A stretch of 64,000 bases of DNA from Sambucus nigra (Eukaryota; Streptophyta; Magnoliopsida; Dipsacales; Adoxaceae): positions 477,667,159 to 477,731,158 of the forward strand of contig OX422221.1 in NCBI GenBank assembly GCA_949130495.1, written 5' to 3'. The first letter of the stretch is position 1. The number at the start of each line of letters is the position of its first letter. Of this stretch, positions 47,271 to 59,275 are shown one piece after another. The notes beneath the pieces were generated by a model. That model searched no databases. It was given only the letters and a program-made list of their open reading frames with translations, and had not been told where the DNA came from. The position numbers and the translations under genes were made by a program.

Positions 47271-49448
47271 TATGAATAAATCCAATCCTAGTACCCCGTA
47301 AGTACCTCCTTACGTTCCTATCACTTTTCTTCCCACCATAGACCCTAGGTCCTACTTCGAGACCAGATCTAGAGTCCATTAGGAGATTTTTTGCCCCATT
47401 TGAGTCTGATAAACTCTCTAACCTTGAGTGAAGCTCAATAAAATCTCATAAGTCTCTAAATCCCCCTTCTAATAGTCTGTATCGTGCGCAAATCGATCTT
47501 ATGATTTGCACGAACGTGCCTTTGACTCTGAGACCTGATCTAAAGGCTATTGGGTGCTTCTAAACCCTATTTGATTCCTATTAACTCTCTGAATTGAGTG
47601 AAGCTTAATGAAATATTGTAGGGATTTGAATACCTTTTTCAACCATCCATATTATGTGCGAATCGGCCTCACGATTTGAACAAACGTGCCTTTTTACTTT
47701 GAGACCTCATCGAGAGTCTACTGGGTACTTTTGAACTCCATTTGACCTTGATCAACTATCTAACTTAAAATAATCTCAATGAAATCTCATAGGTCTCTAC
47801 ATACTCTTTCTAATGATCTGTATCGTGCGCGAATTAGCCTCACGGTTTGCACAAACCACCCTTTTTTACTTTGAAAATCTTCGTTTAGAGGCCATCGGGT
47901 GATTTCGAGCCCCGTTTGACTTTGGAAAACTCTCAAACACAAGAGTGGATTATGTATTATTGTATTTCTATGGATACTCTTTCCAATGATCCCAACCATG
48001 CGCAATTTGGACTTACAATTTGCATTTTATGCCAATTTTTCTGAAAAAAATCTATTCCGGACAACCTATAGGCACACCAGACCCCTGCCTATCGTTTGTG
48101 TGTACTTTCCTTGGCTATCAAGGCATAGGTAGGACAAGGGCCATGCCAATTTACACCCCCTAAAACTCTAAATTTTACTATTTAAGGAGACCAAGACCTC
48201 ATTCTTATGGGCCCCATTTTGAGAAATCAGAAACATTCCCTCAAAATCAGTATGCCCTCATTTCAAAAAATCCAATTTTTCAACATTCCTTTCATCTTTC
48301 TCACCTGACTTTCATACCACATTTGGCCACTTACCTCAACCTTATTCCACCCCCATTCCACCACCATAAAATAAGCTTACTCTCCTTTAAAAATCAGTAG
48401 TAAAGTCATTTAGGAGGTCTATTCATACTCCTTTCTAATTTATCTATTTAGTATTTTTTACTCATTTTTTTTTATATCTTTTATTCTTACTCCATTATCT
48501 CGCATCAACCAATATCCTTTTTTATTATTAGTATTCACATAACATATTTTCATAAAATCCAAAATACAAAAAAAAGGGTTTACTTATAAACCCCAAAAGT
48601 AGGATTTATTCAAGTAGGATTAGGATTTCTATACTTGAGCACGCTTTCTTAAAATATAACTAAAGAGGATTCTTAAGTTTGGGTTTATTGGTTAAATCCC
48701 ACCTTTACGACATATCGAATTACGTGGACTTTGATGCCCTTTAAGCTACATAGGCATCTTGGGCCAATCCTGGGATTCGAGTCCTATTTTGTCATTTTAT
48801 GCTTTATTGTATTTATTAGTATTTGTGAGTCCACGAACTCCTATAAATTTTATATTTCGCTCAGCATACACATTCACTTCTTCATAGTGACTTGTGATTC
48901 GATACATACTCACATTTTATTTATTTTATGTCATTTCTTCGATACACTCCTTAGGTAGATTCTTCTTTGTCTTTCTGATGATGTGAATCGGGTGATTTTT
49001 TTCTCTTGTTATTCACACTGCACACATGTACACACATATCAAACTTTGGAGAAAAGGAAAATGTTATTATCAACCATGAGAGGCCAAAATGGAAGGATAG
49101 GTTCCTAACACCTTTTCGATTCCATAACTTAGTCCCTGTACCCTTGATTCATTTGGTTTTGTATTCATTAGTATGTCTTTGATGCCATTCTCTTGGGACG
49201 ACTACATTTCTTTTGCCTGTTTTAAGCAAAATAGGTTGGCGACTCCATTTTTCATGTTTATCCCCTTTTGACGACGATCGATTTATATTTATGGCAACCT
49301 GTGAAGATATCAACGCGAGTGGTAGAAAGAGGACTCCCATATCCTTGAATCAGCTATATGGGCGGGAGAGACGGGCTTCTTCAATTTTCCCTCTCATCGT
49401 AATTTCGAGGTTGGCCTGCGCCGGCGGAATCTGATCCGAATGGCCACA
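47271..49448 (+). repeat. Tat element B 3' LTR
   Basis: This 2.18-kb LTR is homologous to 7380-9544 and 57089-59275. The left end is decayed (TATGAATAAATCC); the right end is GGCCACA. The chromovirus pol pseudogene follows shortly after, so the LTR marks the right border of element B. Confidence 0.7.
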
Positions 49449-49639
49449 TGTGTATCTACTCATATATTTGAAACTTATGTTGATGTGGAGTTGGACATTG
49501 GTAGAAAACTTGTTGGTATTGTATGGTTAGGTATAAGACTCACATAGACTATAGGGGTCGATTATTCTTTTCACAATACCTAGTTAGGGTATGTATATTA
49601 CGTCTATGCCTAGGCCAGAGGATGGTTCCATAACACATT
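49449..49639 (+). other. Chromovirus region between gag and reverse transcriptase, decayed
   Basis: This short stretch links the element B LTR to recognisable pol. A fragment FETYVDVELDIGRKL may derive from the protease but is too weak to assign. Confidence 0.3.
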
Positions 49640-50868
49640 TATATTTTATTGATAAGGAGGATTAGGGGGAGATAACCATTCCATTCGACTCGATACCAAT
49701 TTTTAGGGATTTTTAAACACATCCGAGGAAGGGCCAGGGTTACTACCAACCCGAGAGATCGACTTGTGATTGACTTGGCTCCTAGCACGAAGTTGATTAC
49801 CAAGGAACCATATCGGATGGCTCTGTTGGACATGAGGGATTTAGGGAACATATTAAGAAATTATTGGAATAAGGATTCATTCGACATATCACATCACCAT
49901 AGGGAGCTCTAATTCTCTTTGTAAAGATGAGAGATAGATCATTACTATTGTGTGTTGATTATCGCAAGTTGAACAAGGTGACGGTGAGGAACAAGTACCT
50001 TTTACTGATGATCAATTATTTTTTATATTCTGGTTATCATCAATTTAGGGTACGAGAGGACATTGTACCAAAGATTTCCTTTTAAACTCGTTATAGTTAC
50101 TACGAGTTTATGGTCATGCCATTTGGGAGGACCAATGACCCATCCGTGTTCATAGATTTGATAAACTGGGTATTCTGGACATATTTAGATTTGTTTATCA
50201 TCGTCTTCATTTATGATATTTTTTTTGTAGATCAAGGAGGATCATGCCAAATATTTAAGAGTTGCGCACCAAACGTTGTGGGATTATAAATTATATACTA
50301 AATTCCATAAGTGTGAGTATTGGATATGGGAGGTGCATTTTTTGGGTCATTTGGTTTCAGAGTTAGGATTATCGGTGGACCCGAAGAAGGAGTCGGCCAT
50401 GTTGGATTGGGGGACATCCCACAGACTTACAAAGGTTCCTGGATGTTCATTTGGGAATTTTTAAATATAGCAGGACCATTGATCAAGTTGACTTAGAAAG
50501 GTATTTAGTTTGTTTATACTAAGAGGTGTCATCATAACTTTAACACTCTAAAAAAGAAGTTGACTTCGGCTCTACCTAGGAATGGGGTTGCGTACTTGGT
50601 ATACATTGATGATTCTATATAGGGATTAGGTATGGTGTTGATGTAGGAGGATGCTACTATTGCCCATGCATCTCGAAGGTTGAAACCTTATGAGGGTAAC
50701 TATCCGACGCATGATTTAGAGATATCGGTGATAATGTTCGCACTATATATTTTGAGGAATTATTTATGGGGTGAGAAGTTCAGGCTCTTTAGTGATCACA
50801 ATAATCCTCATACTATTCGCTCACACTTGGGAAAGACCAATGCAGTGACATATGATTTGAGTCGATGA
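49640..50868 (+). pseudogene. Chromovirus reverse transcriptase/RNase H, decayed
   Basis: Plus-strand fragments in order: [102 protein letters not shown] and RLKPYEGNYPTHDLEISVIMFAL, ending HLGKTNAVTYDLSR. This is the order of a Tekay/Del-type reverse transcriptase and RNase H. The catalytic FIDD is FIYD (Asp to Tyr, codon 50212-50214). A segment of about 40 residues before HLGK is deleted. Integrase was not found. Confidence 0.85.
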
Positions 50869-52643
50869 ACGAGTTACAGTTTATATGTTCCCCTCCTATA
50901 TGTAATTAAAGTTAAGATACACTAGATATGCCTAGGATGTATTATAAATTACTTATCTCATTACTTGGTTATATATAGGTTCAATTTATCATTTACTATT
51001 TTATTTGGTATTGTTCTTTGTTTGTTCATGCAGATAACCTTTACTTTTGTACAATATGGTTCTCTATACGTATAGGTATTCATATATCCCACATGCTAAA
51101 TTTCAACCTGCATGCTTAGATATTGTGCACTTGGTTTCTTTTATAAATTTTATACTCCATGCTTAAAATTCTATAGCTTCAACTTCCTTTGTAAATTAAG
51201 TTTGCAGCTTTAGAGTATTTTGTCATAACTTATACAATACACCATACTATAACTTGAGCGATTTCCAAGATAGAGTAAAATAAATGGATTTGTTTTCTTT
51301 TTTTTTTATGAAAATTACAAGTCTTACGTGGTGCTTGAATAAAACGGGTTATCATTTAACCTTTTTGTACGAGAGAGTTTGATTATAAATGAAGTTGGAA
51401 AAAGAAATGACTAATCTTTCAAAAATTCAAGAGAGCAAAAGTGGTTTGGACTATTACATTAGTTCAAAAGAGATACTTACATTTAAAGATCATAATTAAG
51501 TTCTCCGCCTATGTGTGTGTGAAAGCTTCCACTTACAAAAGCATTTTTATTGCGATGTCTCAAAGATTTTAATCTATTCTAGAATTTGATTACACCAAAG
51601 ATATGAGAATTTAAAGGTTCTTAGGCAAAGATCATGAAATAAGGAAGTAAAAATTGATAATTGTAAATGATGGTATAAAATGAATTCTTTTCAAAGTTGC
51701 ATAAACCAAAAAATTTCAAAAGTGAGATCGAACATTAATCTTCATTAATTATTTTATAACTTAAGGCTTATGTTTTTTACTTTTATCACGTGTTATGTCT
51801 TAAATCACTTTCCTTTATAAAGGAACATAATTTGAACCACTGTGCCTTTTGAATTCTTAACCATTCTTTATTTGTGGAGTATTTGCTACGATCATAACCC
51901 TGAGTATGATTTTGATAGTATTTATGGTCATATATTTTAAATGGAGATACAATGTACTTGCTAAAAATTGAGAGAAATATGTTTACAGTTGTTTATGCCT
52001 CTTCTTGCATAATTTTAATTCCACGCCCTAGCTCGTGATTCACGAACTAGAAGCTTCGCTGTAGCAACAGATGCCATGACTAGCAAAGTTGACCATCACA
52101 TCAGCAAATCAGTTTGGGAGAGTAGTTGCTATAGACTACACTTTTGAAGATTGATTATTTCCCACCTAAACCTTGTTACTTACGCACTTCCATTATTTAT
52201 CTTCCTACCAATATGAAATATTGGGAGATTAGTTCATTTCCTTATAGATTTAAGTTGCTATACATCGTATTGGTAAGATTTCTTCCTAGATTTTATAAAT
52301 TTCTCTTTTCTTAATTATTAGGGGTTGGTGCTTTAATAATTTGGTTTAGCTTTTGAGTTTTGTCTATGATTTATGAATTTATTTGTCTAGAGATAAGATT
52401 CTTTTGCCCTAGATTATTATTTCTTGTGTCTAGCCTTGTGATTTATTGCTTTGCTTTACTCGTTTTAGAACTTTGGTTCTTTATTTTCTAATATGAAAGA
52501 GAGTTCATAATAATTTAACATTGTGTCTTATTTATAACCACTCACATATTTTTGGTATAGGATCCTTTGGATAATCTATTTATGAAATCTATATAATCAT
52601 AGTATTTTGTGGTTTTTGTCTTAGTTCATGATTTTAGCTATTG
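50869..52643. other. Stretch without recognisable gene
   Basis: The stretch is AT-rich, with no open frame of note on either strand and no family motif. It may hold the decayed chromovirus 3' end or the 5' part of the element that carries the next ORF. Confidence 0.4.
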
Positions 52644-53490
52644 AAATGGCTCCCAAATCGCATTTATATACCCAAACCTCAACTAACACCCATTCCTTTT
52701 TTGACGAATGTTCTTTACATGCTCAGTGCAATGGGAACGTTCAGTTCATTTGGATTCTCTCTTCAAGACTATAAGAAATTGCGGGTAGCTTGGTATTTTT
52801 TCTTAAACCTGGGGATGTTATCCAAACCTGGTCCGGGAGTTTCATATGACTATGAAGGAAGGTAAGGATGAAATGGGATTAAAAGTGATAAATTCTACGA
52901 TTTGTTGTGTGAAGGTGTATATACCCATCTATATTATCATGAATTATTACAAACTCGATGTTATCAAGTCTCCTAAGTACCTGTTTCCAATAAATAGTCC
53001 AACTTCTTACCGAACAAAATCTTTAATACGTTTAAGTGACGGACATTGCCCTCGTTGGCCTAATAAAAACTTTCTTAAAGTCTTTTTGTCTAAGTACTAC
53101 TAGATTATTAACATATCTATTTCTTCAAACATTTTATCAACTATGCATCCAGACGAAATTTCCATGGAACACGACTACTTGTTATATGCCACTGGATATG
53201 ATGATTATAGTTTAGATTTAACGAGCATGATGTTTGATCTTATTGTGTCTTGTCTAAAGGATGAGATGAAGTCTTATTCATTGCCTTTTGGTCATATGAT
53301 CGGATGCTTACTTTTAGAGTTGGGGGTTCCACTTCTTCTAAATGAAGTGATGAAAAACCTCAGTGAAAATGATCTCATTAAGTCAAATTATATATTAATC
53401 ACTCAGCTGGGCGACTATGGTGGATTACTAGTTCCACCACATGTTGTGCCTCCTCCTCCTCATGCTCCACATCCTTCTAGTAAATATTAA
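52644..53490 (+). pseudogene. Retroelement-type 'putative plant transposon protein', decayed
   Basis: A start MAPKSHLYTQTSTNTHSFF at 52644 is followed by frameshifted fragments. The best part is 53143-53490: MHPDEISMEHDYLLYATGYD, then SMMFDLIVSCLKDEMKSYSLPFGHMIGCLL and LGVPLLLNE. The layout (basic MAPK start, ...erall.Ya.l.g...n...mif..i......sLPfg.lit.ll...gV) resembles the plant transposon protein domain found in Athila-like and Tat-like elements (PF20167 type). A Pro/His-rich tail ends the frame. Assignment is by pattern only and could be wrong. Confidence 0.4.
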
Positions 53491-54435
53491 AGATCGAAGG
53501 TGCATACTATATATGATGAATATTTGGATAAGATTGCTAACCGTCTGGCGTCCTTTTTTCGATCAAGTTAGGGATGACTTACATTTTGTCGAGATGAACT
53601 TTTAGGATTTTAAGAGCTTCATGCATAATAAGAAAGGATTTTTGATATATTACCTTTTGTACCAGGTCTTTTGGGTTTTGAGAGTTAGGATTGTGCTTTA
53701 AATTCTCATACCTTTTAGAAAACTTGAAAGTCTAGTTTGTTTTAAATGATTTTCAAGTTTTAATATGAGTTTATTTTATATCTTTTGTTTGATATATCAT
53801 GTGTCTCCATGTATACTTGTTGGTAATATATCTTAGGTTTGTGTATCATATGTTTCATATCTAGCCAATTATTCACTTATTATATGATTCTATTCACTCA
53901 TTATACGATTCTATCTCATTCTGTTGGTTTGATTAGCATATTTAATATAGTTAGTTGCTTAACCCATTTTTTTCTCAATATGTACTTAATTCTTTCCTTT
54001 GTCTAATTACGTGACAAATAGGGGATAAGTTTATAAATAGGAGGAGTACATAATATTGAGCATGTTGTATTGCTTATAGTGTTTGTATTTTATTTCATGC
54101 TGATTGAGAAGAAATGCATAGTTGATGGGGAGTTACTTTAGTAATTTGATGTTTATATGTACACATGATTATATCCATGTGTTTCATCGTACTATTCTTT
54201 TATTTTTTTGTCTTAACATTGCATTGCTATCTGATGAGTTTACTTGTGTGTGACAAGAAATAGGTACAAGAATCTTAGCGTCTTGTATTTGGTTACTTGT
54301 TATTGAGTTGTATCTATATTACTCCTTTGTTTTATGTATTTTTATTATTTAACCCTTTAGATCTTGTGACTTGAAATTGCCAAATCTAAAGATGTTATAT
54401 TCTTTCTACACAAGAGAGAGATACTTCTTCGACTT
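53491..54435. other. Stretch without recognisable gene
   Basis: T-rich sequence with no sizeable frame. It lies between the transposon-protein remnant and the antisense ORF of element C. The integrase end expected to the left of that ORF was not found, so element C is 5'-truncated near here. Confidence 0.4.
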
Positions 54436-55617
54436 TCAGATGGACCTTCGCCACCGGTACATCCGACAGAAGTCCCCAACAGAGTCATACTTCAAAGATA
54501 TAAATTGGGTGTTTAACCCAACCACCTTATAAAACCACATCTGCAAAGGGCAAAGTCCAGCAATCAAGAAATCAAGAATAAAATGCATGAAGGAAAATGC
54601 GAATGCAGAAAGGAAAATACGAAAAATAAAGAATATCTCTAGAATATACGTGGATCCAGTAAAAGATTGCTCGCAACACCAACTGAATGCATCAAGATAA
54701 TAATAAAGTGTTGCCAAAGTTAGGCTCCCCCAATCATAAAGACAGATGTCTGAGAACACCCTAAAAAATGGAAAAAACCACAAGTGCATGACGTCGTCAC
54801 TTGTCGCCACTAGAAAACCTCCCAACACCAACATAATGAACAAATGGGCCATCTGACCCACCTACTTCTCATCGCTCTCATGGATCCTCCTCCTCAACAA
54901 CATCTCCCTCAATATAGACAAACGAAGAGAGTCCCCAGAAACCACCCTCTCCACATCACCCAATGCCACTGTCACTGCTTTCGGCGTCACCCTTAGTGTC
55001 CTATCCACCTTAATCTGATCACCATTACAGTCCAGCCCCATCAACTGCCACACATAAATGGGAGTCACCGTCATCTTTTTGAAGACAAAAATGGAAGTTG
55101 TGGGTAGTGTCCCACCACCTCTCCCCCAGAGCACACAGAACGATCGTAGAACAGGGCGTCTCATCAAGAGCAGACGCCAGTCTCCCAAAGTCGGCTGATG
55201 ACACCATCTAGCGCACCATAGGTGGAAGGTACGCCCAAACATCCCTAAGCCCCGTCGTCCCTCAGACACGTATAATCGACATTGAGAAGTCAGACTGTCA
55301 AAGAAACATATAAAACTATTGTCCAATTCAGGAAATAAAGCAATCTCATCAAGAAAAAAAGAAAAGAATACCAAAGGTCAGTTAATGCTTACATAGCCAC
55401 CAGGGTTCACCACCCTAGAAGAACGATGATGAGAGGGCTCACATAGAAGAATTCTATCATCTACCACCGGCTCCAATGAGTCGAATGAGTTCTCGTTTCC
55501 CAGTGCAAGGGGCACCCTAGCCCTCCACTCTAACTCTGCCAAATCTTCGTCATTAAGCCATGCCATGTAAGTAGCGCTACTTGAGAACTTAGCCATCTCT
55601 TGACTTTGGAACGTCAA
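54436..55617 (-). pseudogene. Tat element C antisense ORF with plant mobile domain
   Basis: One minus-strand frame of 394 codons is broken only by TGA at 55378-55380 and TAG at 54862-54864. It starts MTFQSQEMAKFSSSATYMAW. The middle has VWQLMGLDCNGDQI. The C-terminal part reads MAHLFIMLVLGGFLVATSDD, FFPFFRVFSDICLYDWGSL, ATLYYYLDAFSW and GLCPLQMWFYKVVGL. This is the plant mobile domain pattern (PF10536): a Leu-rich LY.LGG.L, then P.L.DL...YDWG, TLY..L, GC..LLQ.W.YE. Antisense ORFs with this domain are known in Tat-clade elements. Tandem repeats and the LTR follow in the expected order. The DNA-binding or other role of the protein is unproven. Confidence 0.8.
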
Positions 55618-56129
55618 AATGATTTGCAGAAGAAGGCAAGTTGAAAAGCTATGAAAAATAAGGAGAACTCACCCCCTTTTTATAGGAGGCTAAGGGCATG
55701 CCGATCGGCATCTCCCTGCCACCACCGATCGGCACTGTCCCTCCACCTTCTCGAGTCTCCCCAAAAGACTGTACCACTGCCGTTTGGTACCACTCCATCT
55801 ATGCTGGTCGTCACCCCCATTAAAGTTTCATACAAAAAGTCCCAAAAAATACTAGAAAATCTCGAAAAATCCCCAAAAAATTCCTAAAATAACCAGATTA
55901 ATTTTAGAACCTTTTCACTAAGAAAAACATTTTTTTACATCCACAACAAAATTTTAGAAAAAATTCTTCCCAAGCAATGTCTCCAGAGGACGCTCCAAAA
56001 TTCTAAAAAATTCCTCGACTAAAAATTCTTGGATCATTCCCTTTTCCCTAGCGAAACCTGAAATTAAATGCCTCCCCAAATCACCAGAGAAAGATCACAC
56101 ATCCCCAGTGGAGTTCCCAAACTTCCCAA
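55618..56129. other. Tat element C region between antisense ORF and repeats
   Basis: No gene is visible. It contains paired gccgatcggca motifs (55699-55735) and A-rich cccaaaaaa blocks. It may contain the promoter of the antisense ORF, but no clear TATA box was chosen. Confidence 0.4.
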
Positions 56130-56900
56130 AGGAAAAATAAGCCCTTAAAATTGGCTTTGACCCTCAGAATTAGTCGCTTCTACTTAAGCTTGTAGAATTG
56201 GCTTCGACCCTCAGAATTGGTTTCTTCTACTTAAGCTCGCAGAATTGGCTTTGACCCGCAGAATTGGTCACCCCAAATAAGCCCTCAGAATTGGCTTCGA
56301 TCATCAGAATTGGTCGCTTCTACTTAAGCCCACAGAATTGGCTTTAACCCGTATAATTGGTCAGCCCTATCTTAAGCCCTCAGAATTAGCTTTGACCCTT
56401 AGAATTGGTCGCTTCTACTTAAGCCCGCAGAATTGGTCACCCCTATCTTAAGCCCCCAGAATTGGCTTCAACCCTCAGAATTGGTCTCTTCTACTTAAGC
56501 CCGTATAATTAGCTTTGACCCGAAGAATTGGTCAGCCCAATCTCAAGCCCTCAGAATTGGCTTTGACCCTCAGAATTGGTCACCTCTACTTAAGCCCTCA
56601 GAATTGGCTTTGGCCCACAGAATTGGTCGCTTCTACTTAAACCCACATAATTGGCTTTGACCTGCAGAATTGGTCACCCCAAATAAGGCCTCAGAATTGG
56701 CTTCGACCCTCAAAATTGGTCGTTTATACTTAAGCCCTTAAAATTATCTTTGACCCTCAGAATTGGTCATTTCTACTTAAGCCCATCAAATGGCTTTGAC
56801 CCGCAGAATTGGTCACCCCATTTTAACCCCGCAGAATTGGCTTCGACCTGCAGAATTAGTCACTATAATTTAGATCCTCAAAACTAATCCCGACCCTAAG
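56130..56900 (+). repeat. 46-48-bp tandem repeats of Tat element C
   Basis: About 16 units are built from cagaattggctttgaccc and cagaattggtcgcttctacttaagccc. The marker cttctactt occurs at 56176 and 56224, giving a 48-bp period. Variants with caccccaaataagccc alternate. The array continues in decayed form to about 57050. Confidence 0.88.
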
Positions 56901-57088
56901 AATAGATAGCCTCCTTACTCCTCTAGGTCCTCAGAATCGACCACCCCAACATCACCTTAGGTCCTCAGCATCGACCTCGACCCTCTAAATCGGTAATCCT
57001 CATCCCTTAGGTTCACAAAACTGACCTTTATTACGTGGTGTCTATTCGACGGCTATCACTTATTCCAAGCTCACCCAATGAGGGGCTC

Positions 57089-59275
57089 TATAGACACCAC
57101 TTTCTAGGACCCTATAAGTCTCACCTTAGGTCCCTAAAACCTCCCCATCTTAGGGCAAACCCAAGGTCACACTCCGAGTAGAGATCTAGAGCCCATCGGT
57201 CACTCCTGGGCCTCATTTGACTCTGATAAACTCTATCGTCAGAGAAGAAGCTCTTTGAATCTTTTAAGGGATCTGAATACCCTATCCAACGGTCTTCCCC
57301 ATGCATGAATCAACATAACGGTTTGAACAAATGGACCATTTTACTACCGAAAATCGATTCGGAGGCACTGGGCACTCCCGAGCCTCGAATTGACCCCAAT
57401 CAACTTCACCGTCAGAGAGAAAGATCTTTGAATCCTTGAAGGGCACTGAACAATGGTCCGCCCCGTGCATGAAATAGCATAACCGTTCGGACAAATGATC
57501 AGTTTTCCCCCAAAAATTGATTCGGAGGCCATCGGATGCTCCCGGGTTCCGTTTGATCAAAGTCAATTCTTCAGCTCGAACGAGGTTGAATGAATATTTG
57601 AAGGGCACTGAATACCCTTTCCAATGGTCTGCCCCATGCGCGATTCTGACGTACGGTACGGACGAACGATCCATTTTACTCCAAGAGGTCCCTGGGATCT
57701 TCTGACTCCCGGTTGACCAAGGTCAACCTTCCAAAATGAGCGAAACTCTTCGAAATGTCAAAGTACAGTTCCTAAAATTTCCAACAGTTCGCCCCGTGTG
57801 CGATTCTGACTTACCATGCGTATGAACGATTCATTTCCGTCCGATAATCTCCCATCCAAAAGATCGACGTACGCTTCCGAGCCATATTTGACCCAAAGTT
57901 AACTCCCGGACCCGGGAGAGGTCCGAAGGACTCTTGAATGTCTCTGAAGTACCTTTCTAACAGTATGCCCCATGCATGATTCGAATCAACGTTTTGTGTT
58001 TTATGACCATTTTTAGGAAAATTTGGGAGGTCCAGATCCCTACCTATCGGCAGAGTGTCTGGGATCACATGCCTATAGGCACCCCATGGGTTAGGCCGAT
58101 TGGCATCCCCCTGACCGTATAAATAGAGGCCATGACCTCACTCTTAGGACAACACACAATAGATCCATCAGCATCAGTGATCTCAACAATATTTCCTCGA
58201 AATCAGCGAAGTTCCTCATGTGAAGTTCCATCCAAGCTTACATTCCCATCCTTTTCATACCCAATTTGAAAAAATATCCCTCTCTCTCATCAACACTCAA
58301 GTGAGTTCATCTGAGATAAAAGATCAAGATCTAAAAGAAGGTCCAATTCCTTTCCTCTCTCTTTAAATTCCTTATTTTTGCATCACATTAGATTCATAAT
58401 CTAACTCTTACTTTAGTTCATACACATTAATATATACACTTTTATTAGTATATTGCACATACTTTATTTTTTACAAAAATCCCAAAAACAAATAAAAGAG
58501 GGTTACACTTGTAAATTCCGAACGAAATTATCCATCACACTTTTTCCAAAACTTAAAAAACACAATTTCTACACATATACATATAATAAAATTCCGTTCG
58601 AATCTTTGGGATAAACCCCACCCCTATGATACATTCGAACTACGTGGACTTTGATGCCCTTATAGGCTACATAGGCGTCTCAGATTAAAATTCGAGACTC
58701 GAGTACAATTTTTCAACTTTCCAATTTAATTTTCTAAAAACTCCCATTTTTATATTTATATATCATGCTTGTTTGCGTTTCAACCAACACATATTGTCGT
58801 TTCCTAATAACGATCAATATTGTGATAAATGCGCAAATCATATTTTCTACATATGTTTATTTTGGGAACATTCCTGTGGATGACCTCACCCTACCTTGTC
58901 CATGGTATGAGTTGAATGATTCCAATCTCTATCATATAAACATGCACATACACTTCACGGGGATATAAAGAAAAATAATAACACTAGCCCATGAGAGACC
59001 GAAAGGGCGGGATGCACCTTCCCATTCCGTAACTTAGCCCCAGAACCTTCAAACTATTTGTTTCGTATGCATCAGTTTGTCCTTGATGACGCTCTCTCGA
59101 AGTGGCAACATGTTCTTTTGCCTATTTTGTGCAAAATAGGTTGGCGACTTCATCTCTTCACATTTACTCCCATACCAACGACGGCTGAAGCACGTTCCAA
59201 ATAGGGGTGCAAGACCGTGACGCAACTTTCCTGAGGGGATATATCTCTCCCCCCGACGTCGCCTGGATGGCCACA
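57089..59275 (+). repeat. Tat element C 3' LTR
   Basis: This 2187-bp LTR starts TATAGACACC and ends GGCCACA. It aligns with 7380-9544 and 47271-49448. Of the three it keeps the best TATA box. It follows the antisense ORF and repeats, so it is a 3' LTR. The left part of element C is missing, so the target duplication cannot be checked. Confidence 0.75.
58118..58126 (+). promoter_or_regulatory. TATA box in Tat element C LTR
   Basis: TATAAATAG follows a GC-richer stretch and precedes the likely RNA start. The matching positions in LTRs A (near 8380) and B (near 48173) have lost the motif. Confidence 0.55.

Noticed and set aside
49213..49434. Plus-strand 73-codon frame before the chromovirus pol
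   Set aside because: It falls inside the end of the Tat element B LTR; the homologous parts of LTRs A and C are not open.
54436..55617. Plant mobile domain ORF as a host gene
   Set aside because: Its place before tandem repeats and a Tat LTR, antisense to the element, fits a retrotransposon ORF better. A captured host gene is not fully excluded.
59138..59152. ttggcgactt/ttggcgactcc near the ends of LTRs C and B as primer binding sites
   Set aside because: Alignment of the three LTRs shows that the homology runs on for over 100 bases to GGCCACA, so this motif lies inside the LTR.
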